64,000 nt of DNA from Macquaria australasica (GCA_005408345.1 SEMN01000578.1:124001-188000); one strand, 5' to 3'. Numbered from the stretch's first letter, positions 1 through 13,313 are shown. A program made the numbers and translations. The notes: generated by a model not told the origin, from the letters alone.

Positions 1-1361
1 ACAAGTGTCTGTACTACTGACAAATCTTAAAGGTTTTTATCCTGGTGAAAAAAAGATGTGGTCAGTTACAAAAAGGACACGTGGACTGGTCCAAGTTCAC
101 ACACAGTGAAATGTGCTGTATGGCTCTTGTAGATATTTAGAAAGATAAAGGTATGTGAGGATACAGTGGACAGGAGAGGGAATGTTACTGAGATGGGCTC
201 GCTCTGCAATACAGTCTACATCAGTATTGACTTTGGTACTGTGTCAAAAAGAATACTTGAAACTTTCTTGTGAATTTTAAAAGTTTCAGTGGTTGGAAAA
301 TTAAATTGATATGCTGTTTATTTACTGGGTGTATTGAACTGTAACACTCCATTCATTTCAGTTTTACATTGTCATGAGATGTAAATGTCTGAGGTGTGGT
401 TAGTAGAGAGGGAACTGAAAAGTGAAGAAAAGCAGCTGAGAGCTTTTGCAGGCAGTTGAGTAGCAGTGATGTCACATATCATCTGTATGTAACCTGTACG
501 TAGCTCACCATGCATATCTCTGGGGGCCAAGTGTTCAAAGTTCTGTACTGCCATGTTATTGGTAATCTAACTTTCTTTGATTAAGCAAAGTGAGTATTTA
601 TATGTCTCTGTGCGGGGATTTTTCACAGATGGCTTTTCCATGTCTATAATATTCTTTATGGTGTCAAAATGTCATTTGCATCCAGGAGACATCTTTTTAT
701 TATTTGTCATTGAATGATATTATAAATATTCTTTTGCACTTAATAAATGTTGGAAATGGAATTACATGCCTGACTTAAAGCTTTCATTTGATCAAAGCTA
801 TTCTATCAAGCCCTGTTGTACCAGTACTTCACCACTAGAGGGTACTGACACCTCACATTTTGTATCAGTGCCGCTTGTTTCATCTGTCATCCCAGGTGCA
901 AATCAGACTTTTAAATAAAATCTACCTGACACAACAGTAAGCACTATGATCAATAAAGTTTAAGTCTCTCACCAGCAAAAAGACATACTAGAAGTATTAC
1001 AACTAGAATACTAAATACATTGAATTTTCATCTGTAATCCCTGGACAGATGTTACAGTCATCCTGAAAAAGAATAGAAGAATCAGGAGGAGGGTAACGTT
1101 TCTTGTGTCTGCACATAGTACTGTTAGCAGGAAGGAATTATTACAGCAAAAACAAAGTGTGCAAAGTGTCTTATGCAATGAAAGTAGTGCAGTAGGTTAA
1201 CAACTCAGTAGTGTGTCAAATTTTGGTCTGATGAGAACAGTGATGGTTGAAACAGCAGCAGGGACAAATGACCTTTCCAGAGCACTCAGCTTCATGTAGA
1301 GGGTGGAAGGTGTTGTCCATGATGGTAGGACCTCTGACTCTGAAGTTATTATGAGGTATAA
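1..1361. other. No recognisable feature
   Basis: AT-rich DNA beyond the 3' end of slc24a3. The small open frames here have no recognisable motif. I see no gene or clear repeat boundary. Confidence 0.5.
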
Positions 1362-2330
1362 CAATATCAAGGTTCATTTATTTATCATTATACAACAGGG
1401 TTGTACAACAAAATGCAAACTGCAGTCCCTTCATCCTACACACAAAAACAAAAAAACCCCCAGAAAAATATTATTTATGGTGGAGTGCAGAGGATGAATT
1501 GAGGAAAGAAGCTGCTCTGTAGTCTGGTGGTATGGCAATGGATACTTCTATATCACTTAACAGCAACAGGGTGAACAGGCTGTGGCTGGGGTGGGTATTG
1601 TGTTTTAGTATCCTTTGGGCTTTGCGCAGGCACCTCACCTCACCGATATCACTGATGCTCAGTGGATGGGTATCCATGATGTTCTGGACAGTTTTAATCA
1701 CCCACTGCAGAATCCTCCTGTCCTGGGCCGTGCACGTCTCATACCAGTTTGTAATGTTTCCAGTCAAGATGCTTTCTATTGCTCCTCTGTAAAAGAACTT
1801 GGCACTGGAATTTTGCCTTTTTAAGTTAAATTAAGAAATACGTGTGATGTCCATTACAGGTTCTCTGTGATGGTGATTGCCAGGAACCTAAAACTGTTCA
1901 CTTGCACCACCTCAGCTTCAATGATGTAGACAGGGGTGTGTGTCTTTGCCTCCTTTTTCCTAAAATCAACGATCAGCTCCTTGGTATTGCTGACGTTGAG
2001 CAGTAGGTTGCTCTCTGTGCACCACTGATTTCCTACCGATATGAATTCTCAACGCTGTTTGTAATCCGGCCGATGATGGTAGTGTCGTCTGAAAATTTCA
2101 CAGTTCTCTCCATGTCGGGTATTAATAGTCGTGGGTGTACAGCGTGAACAGGAGGGGGCTGAGCACACAGCCCTGGGGGGCTCCGGTGTTGAGCACCAGA
2201 GTGGAGGAAGTGTGACCACCAATCTGAGCTTCCATAGGTAATACGCGTTTCAACAATAAAGGCGAAAAAATAGCAAAGTTAGAGGGAACTACAGGCCGCC
2301 ACATCTGCACGCGCCACCTTCACGTCAAAG
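1362..2330 (-). mobile_element. Degenerate non-LTR retrotransposon, RT C-terminal half to 3' end
   Basis: Minus-strand translation gives NTGAPQGCVLSPLLFTLYTH (RT motif B region, 2122-2200), then KFSDDTTIIG (YADD-like motif C, about 2060-2100) and KTKELIVDF-like sequence near 1960-2000. NWYETCTAQDRRILQWVIKT and RCLRKAQRILKHNTHPSH follow at 1500-1750. The frames are broken by stops and shifts. The element ends near 1362 with a short AACCTTGATAT tail. The pattern fits fish CR1/Rex1- or L2-type LINEs; the clade is not certain. Confidence 0.75.
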
Positions 2331-2513
2331 AATGATGCTTTTGTGAAAGTTCAAGATCATTTCTGTCACATTGTTTCTTATTTTTATTCATCTGTTAATT
2401 CACCTGACCTCATCATTTCCACTTTCTGAGGCTGTCCAAGCTGAAAGCCTTTCATCCACCAATCAGCTGGTGGATGCTGATCTTTAAATGCCATTTCTCA
2501 ACCTGTCAGTCAT

Positions 2514-4848
2514 ATTCAATTCAGTTTTATTTATATAGCGCCATATCATAACAAAGTTATCTCAGGGCACTTTTTCGAATAGAGCAAGTCTAGACCGACT
2601 CTTTATATTTACAGAGACCCAACAGTTCCCACCATGAGCAAGCACTATGCGACAGTGGCAAGGAAAAACTCCCTTTTAACAGGTAGAAACCTCGAGCAGA
2701 ACCAGGCTCAAGGTGGGCGGTCATCTGCCTCGACCGGTTGGGTTGAAGGGGGAAGGGGGGAGCGGGAGAGAGAGAGCAGGAGGAAAGAGAACATACAGCA
2801 GCTCAATACAGCATAGATATGGTAATGGCATTGATGTTAACACCAACAGAAACAACACTAAGAGAAACATTATAATAGCAATACTAATAACAGCAACAAC
2901 AGCAATAGCATCAGCGGGTGCAGAGCAGGAGCACGGGGGCAGCAGGCGGCAGCAACCACAGACCCAGACCTCCACAGCTCCAGAGGCAGAAACACCTGCA
3001 GAAAGCAACAGAAGGGAGGGAGAGAGAGAGAGAGAGAAGCACACAACTACGGGAAGAAGTTGAATTAATAACAAGCATTGATGGGATATGAGGGCGTACA
3101 GATGGAGAGGAAGAGGAGGAGAAAGGAGCTCAGTGCATCATAGGAAGTCCCCCGGCAGTCTAGGCCTATAGCAGCATAACTAAGGGGGGGCTCAGGGGCC
3201 ACCTGAGTCAGCCCTACTATAAGCTTTATCAAAGAGGAAAGTCTTAAGCCTACTCTTAAATGTGAGGAGGTTGTCCGCCTCCCGTACACAAACTGGGATC
3301 TGGTTCCACAGGAGAGGAGCTTGATAGCTGAAGGCTCTGGCTCCCATTCTACTTTTAGAGACTCTAGGAACCACAAGGAACCCTGCATTCTGGGAGCGCA
3401 GTGCTCTAGTGGGGTAATAGGGTACTATGAGCTCTTTAAGATATGATGGTGCCTGACCATTTAGGGCTTTGAAGGTGAGGAGAAGGATTTTAAATTCTAT
3501 TCTGGATTTTACAGGGAGCCAGTGTAGAGAAGCTAATATTGAGAAATATGTCTCTTTTTCTGGTTCTTGTCAGTAAACGTGCCGCAGCATTCTGAATCAG
3601 CTGGAGAGTCTTAAGGGACTTATTGGGGCAGCCTGATAATAGAGAGTTGCAATAGTCCAGCCTAGACGTAACAAATGCATGGACTAGTTTTTCTGCATCT
3701 TTTTGAGATAGGATGTGCCTGATTTTTGCAATGTTACGTAAATGAAAAAAGGCAGTTCTTGAAGTTTGTTTTATTTGGGAGTTAAAGGACATATCCTGAT
3801 CAAAGATAACTCCAAGATTCCTTACGGTTTCGCTGGAGGCCAGGGCAATGCCATCTAGAGAAACTATATCTTTAGATAATGTGTTTCGAAGGTGTTCGGG
3901 GCCAAGTACAATAACTTCGGTTTTGTCTGAGTTTAACATCAGAAAATTGCAGGTCATCCAGGTTTTTATGTCCTTAAGGCATGCTTGAAGTTTAGCTAAT
4001 TGATTGGTTTCATCTGGCTTGATCGATAAATATAATTGGGTATCATCTGCATAACAATGAAAATTTATGGAGTGCTTCCTAATAATATTGCCTAAAGGAA
4101 GCATATACAAGGTAAATAGAATTGGTCCAAGCACAGAACCTTGTGGAACTCCGTGACTAACTTTGGCGTGCATCATTAACGTGTACAAACTGATATCGAT
4201 CTGATAAATAGGATTTAAACCAGCTTAGTGCAGTACCTTTAATGCCAATTAAATGTTCTAGTCTCTGTAATAGAATGTGATGGTCAATGGTATCGAATGC
4301 AGCACTAAGATCTAGTAAGACAAGTACAGAGACAAGTCCTTTGTCTGATGCAATTAGAAGGTCATTTGTAACTTTCACCAGTGCTGTCTCTGTGCTATGA
4401 TGCACTCTAAATCCTGACTGAAAATCCTCAAACAGCTTGTTGTTGTGTAGAAAGTCACACAACTGATTGGCTACTGCTTTCTCAAGGACCTTAGAGAGAA
4501 AAGGAGGGTTAGATATAGGTCTATAATTTGACAAAATCCCTGGATCAAGAGTGGGCTTTTTAAGAAGAGGCTTAATTACAGCTACTTTAAAGGACTGTGG
4601 CACATAGCCTTTTAATAAGGACAGATTGATAATATCTAGTAAATAAGTGCTAACTAAGGGTAAAATTTCTTTAAGCAGCCTAGTTGGGACGGGGTCTAAG
4701 AGACACGTTGATGGCTTAGATGAGGAAATCATGGAAGTTAGTTGATTACGGTTGATGGGAGAAAAGCAGTCTAAATGTACAGGTTTTACAGTTGATATGC
4801 CATCTCCATGGTCTTGAAAGTATATCACCTCAACTCAGGGCCATAGCC
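2514..4848 (-). mobile_element. L2-clade LINE, 5'-truncated, inactive
   Basis: On the minus strand this carries an RT domain followed by an approximately 650-bp 3' untranslated region rich in CT and CTG/TTA repeats, and ends in an ATTGAATTG-type tail at 2514-2525. The 5' end, near 4848, begins inside the RT region, so the endonuclease is missing. The same 3' end recurs at 50422-51127 and, as short tails, at 36538-36612 and 43499-43590. The element resembles fish L2/Maui LINEs. Confidence 0.85.
3192..4828 (-). pseudogene. Reverse transcriptase remnant of the L2 LINE
   Basis: The first block (4157-4828) has SNYRPIS, a FQSGFR motif and DLSAAFDTIDH (RT motif A, Asp present), ending YLSDRYQFVHVNDARQS then a stop. 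The second block (3490-4188), in another frame, has HGVPQGSVLGPILFTLYM (motif B) and YADDTQLYLS (motif C with both Asp). It continues with SRLDYCNSLLSGCPNKSL and LQLIQNAAARLLT. The third block (3192-3374) has GARAFSYQAPLLWNQIPV and FKSRLKTFLFDKAYS. At least two frameshifts separate the blocks, so the protein is dead although catalytic motifs are intact. Confidence 0.85.
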
Positions 4849-5031
4849 AGGATTCTAAAACTACTGAGTTCCCCAACAGCCCCCAGTCCCTCCAAGTTGG
4901 ACCTGACACTAAAAATATGGTCTTTATGGTTGTTTTTCTCATTATTTGGCGAGTCAATCCGGACCCAGCCCAAACCTCGTGTTATGAATACAATACATTA
5001 TGAAGTGTAGCGTTTTCTATTTTGAAATACA
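4849..5031. other. Short unclassified stretch between elements
   Basis: About 180 bases between the L2 truncation point and a solo Tc1-type terminal repeat. It contains no motif I recognise. Confidence 0.4.
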
Positions 5032-5190
5032 TACAGTGGGGGAAATAATTATTCGATCCCCTGCTGAGTTTGTAAGTTTACCCCCTTACAAAGACATGAA
5101 CAGTCCATAATTTCTATGGTAGGTTCATTGTTACAGAGAGAGACAGAATATCAAAAAAAAACAACAACTCCAGGACAACATAATACAGTA
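5032..5190 (+). repeat. Solo terminal repeat of a Tc1-like transposon
   Basis: The stretch starts CAGTGGGGGAAATAATTATT and continues through the CCCCTGCTGA and GAGAGACAGAATATC blocks. This is the long terminal inverted repeat of a common fish Tc1-like family, from memory. No transposase and no partner repeat are present. It stops about 20 bases before the next Tc1-like element. Confidence 0.6.
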
Positions 5191-5209
5191 ATGTAATAAT
5201 GTCACATAT

Positions 5210-6378
5210 ACACCGATCAGCCATAACATTATGACCACTGACAGGTGAAGTAAAGAACATTGATTATCTAGTTACAATGGCACCTGTCAGTGGGTGGGAT
5301 ATATTAGGCAGCAAGTGAACATTTTGTCCTCGAAGTTGATGTGTTGGAAGCAGGAAAAATGGGCAAGTGCAAGGATGTGAGCGACTTTGACAAGGGCCAA
5401 ATTGTAATGGCTAGACGACTGGGTCAGAGCATCTCCAAAACTGCAGCTCTTGTGGGGTGTTCCCGGTCTGCAGTGGTCAGTACCTACCAGAAGTGGTCCA
5501 AGGAAGGAAAACCGGCGACAGGGGGATGCGCGTGGGGAGTGAAGGCTGGTCTGTGTGGTCCGATCCAACAGAAGAGCTACTGTAGCTCAAATTGATGAAA
5601 CAGTTAATGCTGGTTCTGATAGAAAGGTGTCAGAACACACAGTGCATCATAGTTTGTTGCGTATGGGGCTGCGTAGCTGCTGACCCGTCCACCACCGAAA
5701 GCGCCTACAATGGGCACGTGAGCATCAGAACTGGACCACGGAGCAATGGAAGAAGGTGGCCTGGTCTGATGAATCACGTTTTCTTTTACATCATGTGGAT
5801 GGCCGGGTGCATGTGCGTCGCTTACCTGGGGAAGACATGGCACCAGGATGCACTATGGGAAGAAGGCAAGCCAGCGGAGGCAGTGTGATGCTTTGGGCAA
5901 TGTTCTGCTGGGAAACCTTGGGTCCTGCTATTCATGTGGATGTTACTTTGACACGTACCACCTACCTAAACATTGTTGCAGACCAAGTACACCCCTTCAT
6001 GGAAACGGTATTCTCTAATGGCACTGGCCTCTTTCAGCAGGATAATGCGCCCTGCCACACTGCAAAAATGGTTCAGGAATGGTTTGAGGAACACGACAAC
6101 GAGTTCAAGGTGTTGACTTGGCCTCCAAATTCCCCAGATCTCAATCCAATCGAGCATCTGTGGGATGTGCTGGACAAACAAGTCCGATCCATGGAGGCCC
6201 CACCTCGCAACTTACAGGACTTAAGGATCTGCTGCTAACGTCTTGGTGCCAGATACCACAGCACACCTTCAGAGGTCTAGTGGAGTCCATGCCTTGACAG
6301 GTCAGGGCTGTTTTGGCGGCAAAAGGGGGACCTACACAATATTAGGCAGGTGGTCATAATGTTATGGCTGATCGGTAT
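5210..6378 (+). mobile_element. Tc1-like DNA transposon copy A, both ends present, inactive
   Basis: The ends are inverted repeats of about 28 bases (CACCGATCAGCCATAACATT at 5211 and its complement ending at 6376), flanked by TA dinucleotides as expected for Tc1/mariner insertion. Between them is a decayed DD34E-type transposase. The same family occurs, 5'-truncated and inverted, at 15290-16235. Confidence 0.88.
5359..6330 (+). pseudogene. Tc1-like transposase, broken (copy A)
   Basis: The start is MGKCKDVSDFDKGQIVMARR with the helix-turn-helix region SISKTAALVGCSRSAV at 5427-5475. The frame is lost near 5520, where the other copy retains about 20 extra bases. The catalytic core reads on from 5756: WSDESRF (first Asp), QQDNAPCH (second Asp) and NPIEHLWD (Glu), ending early at RICC and a stop at 6238, before the usual C terminus, whose coding remnants continue to about 6330. 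A roughly 30-base loss near 5680 is also visible relative to copy B. Confidence 0.85.
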
Positions 6379-8649
6379 ATGAAGGTGGGTCAAACATAGT
6401 TAACCTTGAATGTTAAATGAGGTAGGCCTACTGAGGAACCTAGTATTTATTTTCATTCTTTTAATTAGACTGCAGACAGTTATAAAAATGCTTGACTGTT
6501 CCCCCTTGTTACCCTGTAATATTAGGGGTGCGGGCTGGTTTATAAAGTATCCACTGCTCCCCCCTTGTTACTCTATAATTACACAGTAGGAACAACGTGT
6601 GCAGGCTGGAATATAAACGTTTTATTCTGTATATAGGCTACAAAAACAAAACTTAACATTTAATTGTTCATTTTTTAATTTCTTGTTGTTTTTCTTGTGG
6701 CTCTTCCTCTCTTTCTTGTTCTTTTTCTTTTCCTTCTCCGATGAAGATGTCAGTGATAGTGAGAACAAGGAAGAAGCTGCCACCCCTTTCTTTTCTGCTG
6801 TTACGTTTACTTTAAATTGACTCCACTAACACACATAAAGCATGGCTTAACAACAAGAACATTTAACAAAAGTATAAAATTCAAGGTTCGAACTTCAAGG
6901 TTCTTAATTTGTCACATGCACAGAGATACAAAGTAAAACATGCAGTGAAATGAAGGGAATGCTCAATTACTGTGCAAAAATAAATAAAATGAAATAAAAT
7001 AATAATTTGGCTCAATAATAACTGTCAATGTTCATCGTGAGGTTCATAGACAAAATTGTCTTTTGCTAGTCACATTTACTCTACATATACTAACATGCTA
7101 ACATTATTAGCTTAAGCCTATGGCATTTTACATACATTAGCCTAGCAGACTTTTCCACTACTCAGAGCTTAACAAATAACATGTATTATTTATACTTTAT
7201 CTTACTCACCGCTTTAAGTCACTGCATCTCCCGGCAGAACAGCACGGTTGAATTTCAGCCTGCATGCACGTTTTTTCAGCTTAACAGAGAAGCTAATGCT
7301 GCCAGCGAGAGAGATAGCATACTGCCGACTGAAATGCCCTCGGTTAGCTAGCAAAGACTGCTGATTGGTTACTCTGCTCTACAACAAATCACCTGATTGG
7401 CTCACTCAGAGGAACAATATTAACCCTTTCTTTGCCACTAACAATATTTATTGTGCTAATACAGTATTTTCATAGTGAATGCGCTTTTCAGTAGTGAGAA
7501 GATTTCAGCTTTAAATGCCTTTTCTGAATGGTGTAACCAGATTTTGAACCACATTTGTTTGCTTCTCTTGCATGAGCTACACAAATATCAGTCATGTGAG
7601 CATGTGTGCTTTGGTTTGCACATGCTGGACTGACTGTTTTCCCAGCAGCAACAAGTCTACCACCTAACAGCAGCTTATTTAAACCATATATTTACATGTA
7701 TAGGTTACTGTATAGACTCTATGGTTGGTAAATGTATGTGTTGTAATTGAGGGGTGACAAGCTGTTCTGTTTATTTAGAAAAACGTCTTTCCCACTGTGA
7801 CATTAAACACGAATTCCCCCGAAAGCCCAGATGTCCCAGTTTTCCACCAGCACTGAAACACAGCATGCATTCTCAAATCTGTGTGGAGCTGGAGACCGTT
7901 AAAATAGTCTCAAAACCCCACAAGCGAAAGTAACCTGATCTGTGCGCAACAGGCGATCCGTGCACACACATTTAACAATCTGTAAATGAATACAAAAGAA
8001 TGTCACAAATACTTTTAGACATTTGTTGCACAGGAAGCTTTTTGAAAGCGAAAATGATTAGATCTGTGAAGTTGAAGTTAAAAATCTCACACTTCCAGTG
8101 AAATATCTCAACATCTAATAGATGAGTTGGCACAACATTTGTTACAGACATTCATGGTGCCCAGATGATGTACCTTAATGACTTTGGTATGCAGGTGCTC
8201 CACGTCAGCCTAAATGCACAGCCCGCTTACCTGCAAAAAAAAAAGGAAGAACAGACAAGGTACAGCCAAGCAGCCCAAAGGGCCTTCACATAATAGTCCA
8301 ATAATATGATACATAATAATTAAATAAAAGCAGGGGCCATTCTGCATCGTGAGTACTTTCACTTTTGATACATTAAGTATAATTTGCTATTAATACGTCT
8401 GTACTTTTACTTTCGTACAATTTTGAATGCAGGATGTTTACTCGTATTTTTACACACTGATAGTATTACTTTTGCTTAAGGATTAGAGTACTTCTTCAAC
8501 TATTGCCTTCATGTGTAATAAAAGTATACATATACTCATTCACTGTTAAATGATAAATATAAAGGTACTGGTCAGCCCTCACAGGTAAGTTTCTGCATGC
8601 ATGTGTGACTTTGTAGATCCAACAAAAACTTACCACTGGACAAGACTTG
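6379..8649. other. AT-rich intergenic DNA with minor repeats
   Basis: No coding sequence is supported. 6494-6549 and 6551-6617 form an imperfect direct repeat sharing the core CCCCCTTGTTAC and GCAGGCTGG-type blocks. 6887-7015 looks like the 3' end of an old LINE in minus orientation: AACCTTGAA-type tail, and the complement of TGTGCATGTGACAAATTAAG. The rest is featureless. Confidence 0.4.
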
Positions 8650-10015
8650 TGTTACCTTAAGACAATTTTATTAATGCTCAGGTAGCAAAATGATCTCTAA
8701 AATTACATTTGAAACATCTAAACACAAAGTAAACCATTCTGTTGAAAAGTTTCTTGTGTGGGAAGAGGTAAAGCTTGGATACGTAGAGAAATGTATCGTC
8801 TGCAAACACTCTCACTCTCCATCTCTTATATCCTTTACTAGCAACAGCATGCAGTCATCTAGGATATCCAGTTCGAACTAAATCCAGTGCCATCTAAAAA
8901 CTCATTGGACTCTCATCCCAAAGTACATTAAGATTTACCATAAATAATTTATTATATTGAAATATCTCCATGCGAGTAAACAAAGGACAATAGCTTCAGA
9001 GGTCTCAAACACATCAAAACAAAAGGGAGTACAAGGGAGACCTAGGATCTATGAAAATATATTCAACAGATATACAGATTGAGACAAAAAATATATAAAT
9101 AACATTTACACCTATCTATTTACATATGTACATCAGCAATATCACCCATGTGAATATCACAAATTATTTAGAAATCTCCCTACAAGACATCTCTTTTCAA
9201 AATGTGAGCGTCTTTGTGGTAGTTTGGTTTGTTTTAAAGACATGGTACCTTATGTTTAGGTGTTAGGTACATGTAGTGAATAGCAGCACAGAATGTATTG
9301 AACCAAAATTATCTGTAGAATCAGTTGTTAAATGGTAAAGTGCATGATACAGATATTTTACGATAAATACGATAAACTACAAAAATGCCCTGGGTTAAAA
9401 AGATACTGATAATACTACAGCCAGCATATTGCATGACATAGAGTAAATATCTGTATCTTAGTTACCCTATCAAAAATGAGAAGAAGGGAACTTGTGGCTA
9501 GTTATAGACAGTGGTTTGAGCCAGGAATGCTACAATACACATAGTTAAAGATCCAAGTCTTAATTTTATTAAAATTACCAACTGTTGATGTTTTGAAACT
9601 AAACTTTGAACAATGATTTTCTAAGCACCAACACTCATCACTATTTTGGGATTTGAGAGAGATAAAAATAATTAGTTAACACTTTATTTAATCCCATGTC
9701 TTCCTAACAATTTCCTAGAAATAAACTGATATGTAAGTGTAAATTGTTACGAAGGTCCCTGGAAACGATGTAATTTGGAACAATTATAATTAAAATAGAG
9801 ACAGTGCTCAGTTGGTACACTTCCAATTAATAATTGTTAAGAGTCTTTAAGTCAGTGCACAGCAGGTCAGACGAATATGCAAAAATATAAACTTTGCACA
9901 CAATTAATATTGTGATAAATAAAGTTTCCACTTATAAAGGATTATTTACTTGGGTTTAATGGATCTTGGTCAGGTTTTTCACCCATTAAGATATTAGCAG
10001 TTCTTTCAGAGAATT

Positions 10016-10558
10016 TATGGAAGCCCATTTCCACCAGGCAAAGAAAGAAATGTCAACATTTTTAGATACAAAATCAAAATTATGATTCGTAAGTCAAAAT
10101 TGTGATTTTGAAAATCAAATATAATCCATTTAAAATCAAAATAATATTGTTTGATTTTACAAATTATGAGATCATAAGGCTAAATTATGAGATACTAAAT
10201 CAAAATTATGAAAATGCAAGTCAAATGTTTGACTTAAAATTGTGACTTTTAATTCAAAATGAGAAAGTAAGCCAAATTTTGGACTTATTATGATATAGTC
10301 AAAAATGTGATTTAAAAAGTAAAGAAATTTACTTACATTCTCATAATTTTGACTGTCTCATAGTTTTGATTTAACATAATACGTTTGACTTACGTTTTCA
10401 TAATTTTGACTTACTACCTCATGATGTTGATTTACCAAGTCAAACTTTTGACTTACCATCTCATTAATTTGACTAACCATGATTATTTTTTATTTTTGTC
10501 ACTCCTAACATTTAATCATTTCTTCATTCTTTTTTTCTGGTGGAAATGGGCTTCCATA
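10016..10558. mobile_element. Fold-back / MITE-like element with internal degenerate minisatellite
   Basis: A perfect 22-base inverted repeat (TATGGAAGCCCATTTCCACC plus AG at 10016-10037; complement at 10537-10558) bounds about 540 bases. The left half repeats variants of TCAAAATTATGA and the right half variants of TCATAATTTTGAC, so the whole unit can fold on itself. No coding capacity. It lies downstream of the slc24a3 stop, possibly within the 3' untranslated region. Confidence 0.7.
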
Positions 10559-13270
10559 GAAATCCTCTGGAAATCAGCAACTGCTTATAAACTCCACATA
10601 ACTTTGTGACGATTTCGTGGTTCTTTCAAATAACCAATGCACTTTGTATACTGTCTCAGAATATATAATTTTCCAAATAATTTGCACCACATTACATAGT
10701 TCTTTCAGGGAAATGTTCGAAGAAATTATTAGGAAATGATGGGACCTATAAAATAAATCTTTAAAAGCTGTGTCTTTTAGCAATGAGGTGCAGTAACATT
10801 TTTACCCTGATGATATGCTTATGATAAAGAAAATCATTACCTCAGATTATAAATATCAAGGTCTCCATTCAGGCAGACATTATAACCAGAATCTACAGTA
10901 TTTAAACAATTCAGCTTTCTAGTAATTTGATTATGCTGTTTGGCAGAACTGACCATGCTGATGTTCAGAGTTGTAGGGCTCTGGATGTTAATAACAGTCC
11001 TGTTTTGATTGTTTGTATAGTCCTTGATAAATATTTTCATAAAGAATGACAAGCTGTTACAGTGTCACATATTGACAGACATAATTTACAATTTTAATAC
11101 ATCTTTTTAAACGCTATTATAAATGTGTCTTTGATCATTAAAGCGCCATATTTACACATTTGTAAGCTCATAGTTATTGCATTACATAAGATTCAAAACA
11201 CATTTAAACCCTGTTTTCCGGTCATAGCACAGAGTACTGCCTGTGTCTCTGAAATAAATAAATATGTATGATATACAAACAAAAAACAACATTAATTATC
11301 TGTACATTCAAAGGAACAAAAGATCTCAGATTTCATATTTTGTATAACAGATCAATAAATTTAAAATGTACCTGAAACAAATCAGACTTAGTTTTGTTTT
11401 AGCAATTGTCTTCCCTCAAAGAGAAAAAAAAATGAATAGGGCACTTGAAATTTTAAATGAACCTATCTGGAGGAAAAGCTGACATTTTGATGGATATTGT
11501 GTGAGAATCAACAGGCTCTGACAGACGAGTGGAGGAAGTCTTTGAGGAATAGTGTGACTTCGCTGGCGTGCCTTGAATGTGTGGAATAAAAAATCTCCCG
11601 TAGGGTTCACGAACCACATTGTACATGCTCTAAAAACTAGTAGGAATATTTATGTACCACAAACCTACCATATCTGGACAAATCTAGACATTAGGCATTA
11701 CAAAATACAAAGGACTCCTGGATAAAAATAAAGTTGAAAACCCAACCAAAAGTGTTAGAGCTGGGATAAAAGTCCTGATGCTTTATATTGCATCTTTAGT
11801 CTACTCCTACAACACTACCACTTAAATACCTCACTTCCTCTTCGGGATCACAGAGGAGTGAAGCAGAACATCCATCCGCCACAGAGGAAATACCTCGTCC
11901 AACTTGCTTGGCCGTTGTTTTAAATAATGCCACCGCTGTTTTGAGTCTATTTGGTCAGTGTCTTTGAGAAGAGAAAAAAGCAGCAGTCCATCTCTCCACA
12001 ACAATCCCCATATACATAACATTTGCTTCGTTAAACCCCATGACATGATCATTTCATACAAACCTGCTTCATTTTACAAGGATGCCATCCTTATAATCAG
12101 CATGCATTAGGAGGAGGAGGAATTAGTTACAGTCTCCCCGTTAAGCTAGTTTAAGCTTTTCAGTGCAAGTTTGAATTCTGTTTCTAACATCTACACACAC
12201 ACACCACATAACAAGTCATTAATGAAATCAACCTTCAGAGGAAATTGTGCTTGTTTGTACACGAGTGATCATCTGAAAAGGTCTTAGGTGTGGATTTCAC
12301 CAACCCTGGGCCCATAAATAAAACCTGCCTGGGTGTTTTTGTGACCTCCAGAGGCGAAATGTGCATATGACATGAATAAATAATAAATATGACATCTGGG
12401 AGTATTTACAGAGGTGTGCTATTTACAGAAAAAGAAAAAAAAAACTCTATAAAGCTAATTAATTTTCAGAACAAAACACAGGAGCTACAGCTGTGATGCT
12501 ATTGAAGTTAATTTATAGAAAGGTGACTGCCCTGGTTCTGTATCGGGGGGTTCTGATCTGAAAATGTAGCTGTATGTTTGAAAACGTTCTGAACAACCAA
12601 CATAATTGGAAAACACACTCATCAGACCACATAATGGAATTATAAATAGTCCTAAGATAATGTGCTCATCCGCATAACAGATTCAGTTTCTTTGCCTGGA
12701 GACTTCAACTTGTGGCCCTAACTTTGTTTAAACAACGCGACTAATCATCATGATCTACACTACACCCTCCCACCCATTTACGTCATTGCTTTTATCATTA
12801 TTACTCTCAACTAGAAGATCTAAAAGACCCGCCTTTCCTCTCAGGACAGGTTAGCAGCTAGTAAACATTACAACTTACACCTAAATACGGGGAGTTTCAA
12901 AATAAAAGGTCCTCACGTCAGAAGAAAGCAGTAGTTGGACAAAGAGTTCTTTTTGTTTTTTTGTTGATGTGGTTGTTGTCCTCAGTGCTGTCCTGTGTGA
13001 GGGCTTGTAACGAGTCATTCATTCCCATCTCTGCTCCTAAAATCAATCCCACACTCTGGTTGTGAGCAAACACCAGAGCAGCTCTATATTGCACTGAGAC
13101 TCAAAAAAGAGACAAAAAGCAGGAAAACAGAGTGTGAATCAGACCTGTGTCAAATGGTATTTGCAAATGCAGTTTAGATTAGATTTAGAATGATGCTTTC
13201 TGCTTCTCATTCTATCGTCGGACACCACCATCTGTTTGATACTTCCTTGCACACATTGTATGTACATCAG

Positions 13271-13313
13271 TGTGTGCGCGTGTGTGTGTGTGTGTGGGTG
13301 TGGGTGTGTGTGT
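13271..13313. repeat. (TG)n microsatellite abutting the slc24a3 stop codon
   Basis: An interrupted TG run, read as CA/CACCC on the transcript strand, begins two bases after the slc24a3 stop codon. Confidence 0.85.

Noticed and set aside
2713..3074. Open frames on both strands of about 116 codons
   Set aside because: They lie in the CT/GA-rich 3' untranslated region of the L2 LINE and are low-complexity shadows; the same stretch recurs at 50422-51127.
5966..6181. Minus-strand frame identical in type to one at 15482-15697
   Set aside because: Both are antisense shadows of the Tc1-like transposase; their similarity reflects the shared element, not a conserved small gene.
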